NCBI GenBank assembly: GCA_903995005.1
Contig: CAJEZV010000010.1
Span: 1 to 33,810, forward strand
Length of the DNA: 33,810 nt
Reading direction: 5' to 3'
From: an uncultured beta proteobacterium
GTDB lineage: Bacteria > Pseudomonadota > Gammaproteobacteria > Burkholderiales > Burkholderiaceae
The notes under the pieces were generated by a model that saw nothing but the letters and a program-made list of their open reading frames with translations, was not told where the DNA came from and made no database searches. Of this stretch, positions 27,835 to 33,810 are shown one piece after another; within the stretch, counting starts at the first letter, position 1; each line of letters starts with the position of its first letter. Made by a program: the position numbers and the translations under genes.

Positions 27835-30423
27835 GGCTTCAAGCAACTCTGTTTCTAGCTGGATCTGTAGTTTTGGATTCTTACCTAGGTTCGCTGCATC
27901 AAGCAGCAACACGTCTTCCACTCGCTCACCAAGCGTATTGATTCGTGCGGTATGAATCGATACCTGATGTTTCGCTAGCACTCTAGAGATCGTGTAGAGA
28001 AGTCCGGTACGGTCGCTAGCAGATAGTGCGAGTGTGTAATATCTGCCGCGTTCATCAGGAACCATATATACGCGTGGCTGAATAGGAAAGGTACGAGATT
28101 GTCTTGATAGGCGACCCATGCTTGGGTTGGGCAATGGTTCGGCATTCGTTAATGCCGCGCTTAATTCAAATTCCACCAGCTGAATGATGTCGCGATAGCT
28201 GCCACCCTCATCCACTAAGTTACTGCCTGAGATTTGGAAGGTATCCAAAGCGTAACCGTGACGGGTTGTGTGGATGCGTGCATCCCAGATCGAGAATCCA
28301 TGTTTTTCAAAATAGGCGCAAATTCTGGCAAAAAGATCTTCTTGGTCCTTAACGTACACAGCAACTTGTAAGCCCTCGCCAATTGGGGACAGTCTTGCAC
28401 GCACTATAGGTTGATCACTATTCACTTTGTTATAGAGATGGCGAGTTAACCAGGCAATGTCAGATGAATCTTGCCTTAAGAAGAAGGCGACATCCAACTG
28501 TTTCCATAAGTCCTCATAAGCCTCGTCATTAATGCCATAGAGCCGTAATTTTGCTTTTGATTCTTCCTGGTGCTGCGCGAGTTCTGAAGAGGCGTCAGGT
28601 TTAGCGCCACCCAAAACGCGTAATGTAGCGCGATAGAGGTCTTCTAGGAGTTTGCCTTTCCAGGCATTCCAGACTTTAGGACTCGTGCCACGGACATCCG
28701 CTACGGTTAATAAATACAGGGCGGTGAGATGGCGTTCATCACCCACCTTTTTGGCAAATGCTCTGACCACGTCTGGGTCGGTGATATCTTGTTTCTGAGC
28801 AGTTTGGCTCATATTGAGATGCTCAGCAACTAACCATACCAATAACTCAGTATCTTTTTTATCTAAGCCATGATCTTTAGCAAACTTTCGCATATCTGCT
28901 TTACCAAGTTGCGAGTGATCACCGCCACGTCCTTTGGCAATGTCATGGAAGAGTGCCGCGATAACTAGGAGCCAAGGTTTTTCAAAGTGGGCAATCAGGC
29001 TACTGCAGAACGGAAATTCATGGGTATGTTCGACAATCATGAAGCGACGTACATTACGCAACACCATTAAGATATGTTGATCAACCGTGTATACATGAAA
29101 CAGATCATGCTGCATCTGACCAACAATTCTTCTAAAAGCAGGAAGATAGCGACCCAAAACGCTGCTGCGATTCATGAGATGAAATGCGCGGCTTACGCCT
29201 TCTGGCTGTTTGAGTAGCTCCATAAAGAGCGCTTTATTTACAGGGTCAGCACGCCATTTACTATCCATTTTTTGGCGTACGTTATATAGCGCTCTAAAAA
29301 TGGTTGCTGAAAGACTCTTGACGTTAGATGTTTGGGCAAACACCAGGAAGGTGCGCAGAATCTGGTCGGGATGTTTCTGGTAAAGCTGGGGATCGGTAAT
29401 ATCTAAAACACCTTGCCGCTCAATAAAATGCTCGTTACCTTCACCAGGAATAGGATGCGTAGTTTTCGACTCTTGAGGAAAGAGAAGTGCTTCAATATTT
29501 TGGAAAAGTACGTCGTTTAACTGGGTCACGGCTTTGGCTGCCCAGTAGTAGCGACGCATGATTGCCTCACTGGCTTCGCGCGATGATTCTTGCTCGATAC
29601 CCATCGTTTTCGCTAAGGCAGTTTGCAAATCAAACACTAATACATCTTGTCTTCTTCCGGCCAGTAGATGAAGGTTGGCTCTCAGTGTCTCTAGAAAACG
29701 CTGATTACGGTTGAGCTCAGTTAACTCACGTTGGGTAACTAAGCCTGCTTCATTGAGATCCTTAAAAGTATTGCCCAGTAGTGCTGCTTTACTGACCCAG
29801 GAAATGACTTGTAGATCACGTAATCCACCAGGACTCTCTTTGCAATTAGGCTCCAGCGAATAGGGCGTGTTCTGATATTTATAGTGACGCTGTATTTGTT
29901 CTGCCAATTTAGCTTGGAAGAAGGCCTTAGGATCCATGGCGCCTTCAAAAGCTTTGGCAAATTCTTTAAAGAGTTGTTTTTTACCGCACAAAAAGCGAGC
30001 TTCAAGCAAAGAAGTTCGTACCGTAATATCTTGCTCTGACTCTGAGATGCATTCAGCCACTGTTCTTACGGAAGATGCTATCTCTAGACCAGTGTCCCAG
30101 CAGCTAGCAACATACTGCTCAACCTTTTTTGATACTGCTCGCGCTAAATCCTCTTCGGCTGGTAACAAAACCAGAATATCAATATCCGAATAAGGAAATA
30201 ATGCGCTTCTACCATATCCGCCAACTGCAACTAAAGTAGCGTCATTATTTAAGCCGCAATCATTCCAGATTTGAATGAGAAGCTGATCTGTGACTTTGCT
30301 TAACTGCTTGATGAGTTTGCCAACAGCTTGGGTTTTTTTAAACTCAGTGTATGCAATGTCTCGTGCAGTGCGCAGACTTGCTGCATTGGTGATCTTGTGT
30401 GGTTCTTGCTGTAAATCACTCAT
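27823..30423 (-). CDS. glnD: PII uridylyltransferase / uridylyl-removing enzyme GlnD
   Basis: GlnD is the nitrogen sensor that adds UMP to PII protein or removes it in response to glutamine. The 866-residue protein is complete. The nucleotidyltransferase site is [20 protein letters not shown] (68-87) with Asp80 and Asp82. An HD hydrolase domain with [13 protein letters not shown] lies at about 485-505. Two C-terminal ACT domains start near 684 ([15 protein letters not shown]) and 796 ([17 protein letters not shown]). It starts four bases after map and is surely co-transcribed with it. Its stop lies within the last codons of the convergent Nudix gene. Confidence 0.97.
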   Translation of the reverse strand: MSDLQQEPHKITNAASLRTARDIAYTEFKKTQAVGKLIKQLSKVTDQLLIQIWNDCGLNNDATLVAVGGYGRSALFPYSDIDILVLLPAEEDLARAVSKKVEQYVASCWDTGLEIASSVRTVAECISESEQDITVRTSLLEARFLCGKKQLFKEFAKAFEGAMDPKAFFQAKLAEQIQRHYKYQNTPYSLEPNCKESPGGLRDLQVISWVSKAALLGNTFKDLNEAGLVTQRELTELNRNQRFLETLRANLHLLAGRRQDVLVFDLQTALAKTMGIEQESSREASEAIMRRYYWAAKAVTQLNDVLFQNIEALLFPQESKTTHPIPGEGNEHFIERQGVLDITDPQLYQKHPDQILRTFLVFAQTSNVKSLSATIFRALYNVRQKMDSKWRADPVNKALFMELLKQPEGVSRAFHLMNRSSVLGRYLPAFRRIVGQMQHDLFHVYTVDQHILMVLRNVRRFMIVEHTHEFPFCSSLIAHFEKPWLLVIAALFHDIAKGRGGDHSQLGKADMRKFAKDHGLDKKDTELLVWLVAEHLNMSQTAQKQDITDPDVVRAFAKKVGDERHLTALYLLTVADVRGTSPKVWNAWKGKLLEDLYRATLRVLGGAKPDASSELAQHQEESKAKLRLYGINDEAYEDLWKQLDVAFFLRQDSSDIAWLTRHLYNKVNSDQPIVRARLSPIGEGLQVAVYVKDQEDLFARICAYFEKHGFSIWDARIHTTRHGYALDTFQISGSNLVDEGGSYRDIIQLVEFELSAALTNAEPLPNPSMGRLSRQSRTFPIQPRVYMVPDERGRYYTLALSASDRTGLLYTISRVLAKHQVSIHTARINTLGERVEDVLLLDAANLGKNPKLQIQLETELLEALGA

Positions 30424-30427
30424 GGAT

Positions 30428-31264
30428 TTAGGTGCTTGCTAGTGCTGGCCTGAAAGAAAGACCTTGGACACAATCAGGCGGCGGGTTGCTGCCTTCTGAC
30501 CAGGTTAAAACCTCCACCCCGGTTTGCGTAACGAGCAAGGTGTGCTCCCACTGAGCAGATAGGCTGCGATCCTTGGTTTTTACAGTCCATTGATCGGGCA
30601 TCGTACGAATATCTCGCTTACCAGCATTAATCATGGGTTCGATTGTGAAAGTCATCCCGGCTACGAGCTTTTCACCGGTACCAGGTTTTCCGTAGTGAAG
30701 AATTTGTGGGTCTTGATGAAATACTTTTCCAATGCCATGGCCACAATATTCTCGTACAACTGAGTAGCCTGCTTTTTCAGCATGCGTTTGAATCACGTGA
30801 CCAATATCGCCAAGAGATGCGCCAGGTTTGACCTGAGCAATACCAAGCCACATGCATTCAAAAGTGATTTGGGTAAGACGTTTTGCCATGACCGAAACTT
30901 CACCCACCATAAACATACGACTTGTATCGCCGTAGTAGCCATCGGGAGTAATCACTGTGATATCTAAATTCACTACATCGCCAGCTTTTAAAACTTTGTC
31001 ACCAGGAATGCCATGGCAGATCACATCATTTACAGAAGTGCAAATTGAGGCGGGGAATGGGGGATAGCCTGGAGGCTGATAGTTGAGTGGTGCCGGAATA
31101 GTCTTTTGAACATCCCGCATGTATTCGTGGCAAATGCGGTCTAATTCTCCAGTAGTGACTCCAGGTTTGACGTGGGGTGCCACATGATCCAAAACTTCAC
31201 TAGCCAAGCGGCCAGCTTCTCGCATCCCAAGGATGTCTTTTTCTGCGGTAAATACACTATTCAT
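30428..31264 (-). CDS. map: Methionine aminopeptidase, type I
   Basis: The enzyme removes the initiator methionine from new proteins. All metal and catalytic residues are visible in the 278-residue sequence: His84 (VICHGIP), Asp101 (VNLDITV), Asp113 (YYGDTSRMF), His176 (EYCGHGIGK), Glu209 (FTIEPM) and Glu240 (QWEHT). The length fits the type I group. The N-terminus has no zinc-finger extension. The ATG at 31264 has AAGG upstream. It is divergent from rpsB and followed at four bases by glnD, an order common in betaproteobacteria. Confidence 0.97.
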   Translation of the reverse strand: MNSVFTAEKDILGMREAGRLASEVLDHVAPHVKPGVTTGELDRICHEYMRDVQKTIPAPLNYQPPGYPPFPASICTSVNDVICHGIPGDKVLKAGDVVNLDITVITPDGYYGDTSRMFMVGEVSVMAKRLTQITFECMWLGIAQVKPGASLGDIGHVIQTHAEKAGYSVVREYCGHGIGKVFHQDPQILHYGKPGTGEKLVAGMTFTIEPMINAGKRDIRTMPDQWTVKTKDRSLSAQWEHTLLVTQTGVEVLTWSEGSNPPPDCVQGLSFRPALAST

Positions 31265-31418
31265 GCCTTGATTATCAACGACTTGGGTAGTTTTGGGTAA
31301 TCATAGCTGCTTAAAATTTAGGCAATTACTTCCATTTAAGGGTCCCCAAGGGCATTTTTAGGCTCGTTGCCCCAGGCTGAATCTGAGGTTGAGCTAGCTA
31401 GAGCATTGATATTTAAGC

Positions 31419-31532
31419 TATAATTTTGGACTCAGGTCTATTTCGGACTTGAAATCGCGAGTTGAGCCTTCCAGGGTGGCGTTTTTTAGCGCAGCTAGGA
31501 CTCAATTTTAGAACCAACCCTTAGGAGAAGTT
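31419..31532 (+). promoter_or_regulatory. rpsB promoter -10 box and 5' leader
   Basis: A perfect TATAAT (31419-31424) lies about 110 bases before rpsB, so the mRNA leader is about 100 bases long and ends in TTAGGAGAAG, a strong ribosome binding site. No good -35 is seen at 17 or 18 bases. rpsB leaders of other proteobacteria bind S2 for feedback control; I could not confirm a matching fold here. The rest of the 268-base gap holds only the map promoter region. Confidence 0.55.
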
Positions 31533-32282
31533 ATGTCAGTAACCATGCGTCAAATGCTGGAAGCCGGTTGCCATTTTGGTCACCAAACGCGCTTCTGGTC
31601 CCCAAAGATGGCCCCATTTATTTTCGGTCATCGCAATAAGATCCACATTATCAACTTGGAAAAAACATTGCCAATGTTTCAGGACTCCCTGAAATTTGCA
31701 AAACAAGTTGCTGCTAATCATGGCACGATTTTATTTGTTGGTACTAAGCGTCAATCACGCGAGATCATTGCTGAAGAAGCAACTCGTGCCGGTATGCCTT
31801 ACATCGACAGCCGTTGGTTGGGTGGCACACTCACCAATTTCAAAACTGTTAAAGGTTCTCTCAAGCGTTTGAAGGATATGGAAGTTGCTAAAGAAGCTGG
31901 CGACTGGGAAAAGCTTTCTAAGAAAGAAGCTTTGACTAATGACCGTGATCTAGACAAATTGCAAAAAGCACTTGGAGGTATTAAAGATTTAAATGGCGTT
32001 CCTGATGCGATTTTCGTGGTGGACGTTGGATACCACAAGATTGCTATTACTGAAGCTAACAAGCTTGGTATTCCAGTAATCGCCGTTGTAGATACCAACC
32101 ACTCACCAGAAGGTGTTGATTACATCATCCCTGGTAACGATGACTCAAGCAAGGCTGTAACCCTTTATGCACGTGGTATAGCTGATGCAATCCTCGAAGG
32201 CAAAGCTAACTCTGTTCAAGAAATCTTAACCGCTGTAAAAGAAGGTGAAGAAGAGTTTGTTGAAGAAGGGAAGGCTGAATAA
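31533..32282 (+). CDS. rpsB: 30S ribosomal protein S2
   Basis: S2 is a late-assembly protein of the small ribosomal subunit that helps bind S1. The 249-residue protein starts [20 protein letters not shown] and has [51 protein letters not shown] and [20 protein letters not shown], all standard S2 blocks. The C-terminus is acidic. The stop TAA overlaps the tsf ATG by one base (TAATG). The layout rpsB-tsf-pyrH is the usual one. Confidence 0.98.
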   Translation: MSVTMRQMLEAGCHFGHQTRFWSPKMAPFIFGHRNKIHIINLEKTLPMFQDSLKFAKQVAANHGTILFVGTKRQSREIIAEEATRAGMPYIDSRWLGGTLTNFKTVKGSLKRLKDMEVAKEAGDWEKLSKKEALTNDRDLDKLQKALGGIKDLNGVPDAIFVVDVGYHKIAITEANKLGIPVIAVVDTNHSPEGVDYIIPGNDDSSKAVTLYARGIADAILEGKANSVQEILTAVKEGEEEFVEEGKAE

Positions 32283-33166
32283 TGGCCGCTATTACCGCTG
32301 CAATGGTTGGCGAGTTACGCGCCAAAACTGACGCTCCAATGATGGAGTGCAAAAAAGCATTGACCGAGGCTGATGGTGATATGGCGCGCGCAGAAGAAAT
32401 TCTGCGTGTAAAACTAGGTAGCAAAGCTGGTAAAGCTGCTTCTCGTGTAACTGCTGAAGGTATCGTTGCTTCAACTATCAATGGCACTACTGGTGCTTTG
32501 CTTGAAGTGAACTGCGAAACTGATTTCGTTTCTAAGAACGATGACTTCTTGGCATTTACAAACGAGTGCGTTAAGTTGGTTGCTGAAAAGAATCCTGCTG
32601 ACGTCGCTGCTTTGTTGGCATTGCCAATGAATGGTCAAACTGTTGATGAAGTTCGTAGCGCATTGATCGGTAAGATCGGCGAGAACATCATGCCACGTCG
32701 CTTCAAGCGTTTTGCTGGTAGCAGTAAGTTGGTTTCCTATCTCCATGGCACACGCATTGGTGTGATGGTTGAGTTTGAAGGTGATGAGACTGCCGCTAAA
32801 GACGTAGCAATGCATATTGCTGCGATGAAGCCAGTGGCTCTATCTACAGCCGATGTTCCTGCTGAATCTATTGCGATTGAACGTAGCGTTGCTGTTCAAA
32901 AAGCTGCTGAATCTGGCAAACCACCAGAGATCGTTGAAAAGATGGTTGAAGGCTCAATTCAGAAATACCTCAAAGAGGTTTCTTTATTGAACCAAACTTT
33001 CGTGAAGAACGATAAGCAAACTGTTGAGCAAATGCTTAAGACTGCAAATACAACAATCAAGGGCTTCACCATGTTTGTTGTAGGCGAGGGCATTGAAAAG
33101 CGTCAAGATGACTTTGCGGCTGAAGTTGCTGCTCAAGTAGCCGCCGCCTCTAAAGCTACTGCTTAA
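32282..33166 (+). CDS. tsf: Elongation factor Ts
   Basis: EF-Ts recycles EF-Tu by exchanging GDP for GTP. The 294-residue protein shows the N-terminal domain ([22 protein letters not shown], then [17 protein letters not shown]) and the Tu-contact [10 protein letters not shown] (about 80). The two core subdomains with GRIG-like [13 protein letters not shown] follow, and the end contains [21 protein letters not shown]. Length and order are normal. It is translationally coupled to rpsB and followed by a strong terminator. Confidence 0.98.
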   Translation: MAAITAAMVGELRAKTDAPMMECKKALTEADGDMARAEEILRVKLGSKAGKAASRVTAEGIVASTINGTTGALLEVNCETDFVSKNDDFLAFTNECVKLVAEKNPADVAALLALPMNGQTVDEVRSALIGKIGENIMPRRFKRFAGSSKLVSYLHGTRIGVMVEFEGDETAAKDVAMHIAAMKPVALSTADVPAESIAIERSVAVQKAAESGKPPEIVEKMVEGSIQKYLKEVSLLNQTFVKNDKQTVEQMLKTANTTIKGFTMFVVGEGIEKRQDDFAAEVAAQVAAASKATA

Positions 33167-33208
33167 TTAGCTGTTTTGGGGTTCCCCCCAGATGGTCTGT
33201 ATTACCCC

Positions 33209-33249
33209 AAAAGGGCATAGGAACCTGAGTTTCTATGCCCTTTTGTTTG
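33209..33249 (+). terminator. Rho-independent terminator after tsf
   Basis: AAAAGGGCATAG (33209-33220) and CTATGCCCTTTT (33233-33244) form a twelve-base-pair stem followed by GTTTG. It separates rpsB-tsf from pyrH, although the pyrH promoter overlaps its distal edge. Confidence 0.88.
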
Positions 33250-33272
33250 ATCTTTCCCAAGCCCTTTATAAT
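33243..33272 (+). promoter_or_regulatory. Likely pyrH promoter
   Basis: TTGTTT (33243-33248) and TATAAT (33267-33272) are 18 bases apart, about 80 bases before the pyrH start. The -35 overlaps the T-run of the tsf terminator. Confidence 0.55.
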
Positions 33273-33314
33273 TTGGCGGAGATATTAAAAAGTGCTTAAA
33301 GATCAATAAGCTAA

Positions 33315-33810
<496 letters not shown>

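Overview
The window looks like a chromosome segment of a betaproteobacterium of the Burkholderiaceae, most likely Polynucleobacter or a close relative. This is inferred from protein likeness and gene content (kup, radA, prmB-dapE-dapD, smc-zipA-ligA, glnD-map, rpsB-tsf-pyrH), not from a database search. Most of it is compact housekeeping DNA with short intergenic gaps. Two stretches are visibly more AT-rich and look acquired.

Region 1 (1-5396) is an accessory island ending at the 3' end of the initiator tRNA gene (5397-5473, minus). It holds the tail of an unrecognised gene, a small unknown gene, a serine recombinase preceded by three tandem dyads, and a divergent type II restriction pair. 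That pair is a PmeII-like endonuclease and a C5-cytosine methyltransferase with a MerR-like DNA-binding domain fused to its N-terminus. An Mrr-type endonuclease and a protein with faint uracil-DNA-glycosylase-like motifs follow. This reads as a small defence island. A shared GGTTGT element lies upstream of both the methyltransferase and mrr.

Region 2 (5474-19184) is core. It has the potassium transporter kup with a small exported coiled-coil protein, radA, the leftward cluster dapD-dapE-prmB, and the rightward cluster smc-zipA-ligA. The last cluster runs on into an adducin-type class II aldolase and a 4-oxalocrotonate-tautomerase-like gene (19197-20159).

Region 3 (20160-25096) is a glyoxylate-use module: a PanE-like reductase, a LysR regulator, glyoxylate carboligase (gcl) and hydroxypyruvate isomerase (hyi). 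The same dyad, TATTCC-N5-GGAATA, lies upstream of the reductase and in the lysR-gcl divergent gap, so one LysR regulon is likely. The usual tartronate semialdehyde reductase gene (glxR) is not present; the PanE-like enzyme is a candidate stand-in.

Region 4 (25097-27834) is an AT-rich three-gene cassette between hyi and glnD. It encodes a divergent S-adenosylhomocysteine-hydrolase-like protein that has lost most catalytic residues, an EamA/DMT-like membrane protein, and a Nudix hydrolase. The genes are tightly coupled, with a run of eight G forming the ribosome binding site of the second. I do not recognise this set as a described pathway, and it is the best candidate here for an undescribed system.

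Region 5 (27823-33810) is core again: glnD and map leftward, then rpsB, tsf and the start of pyrH rightward.
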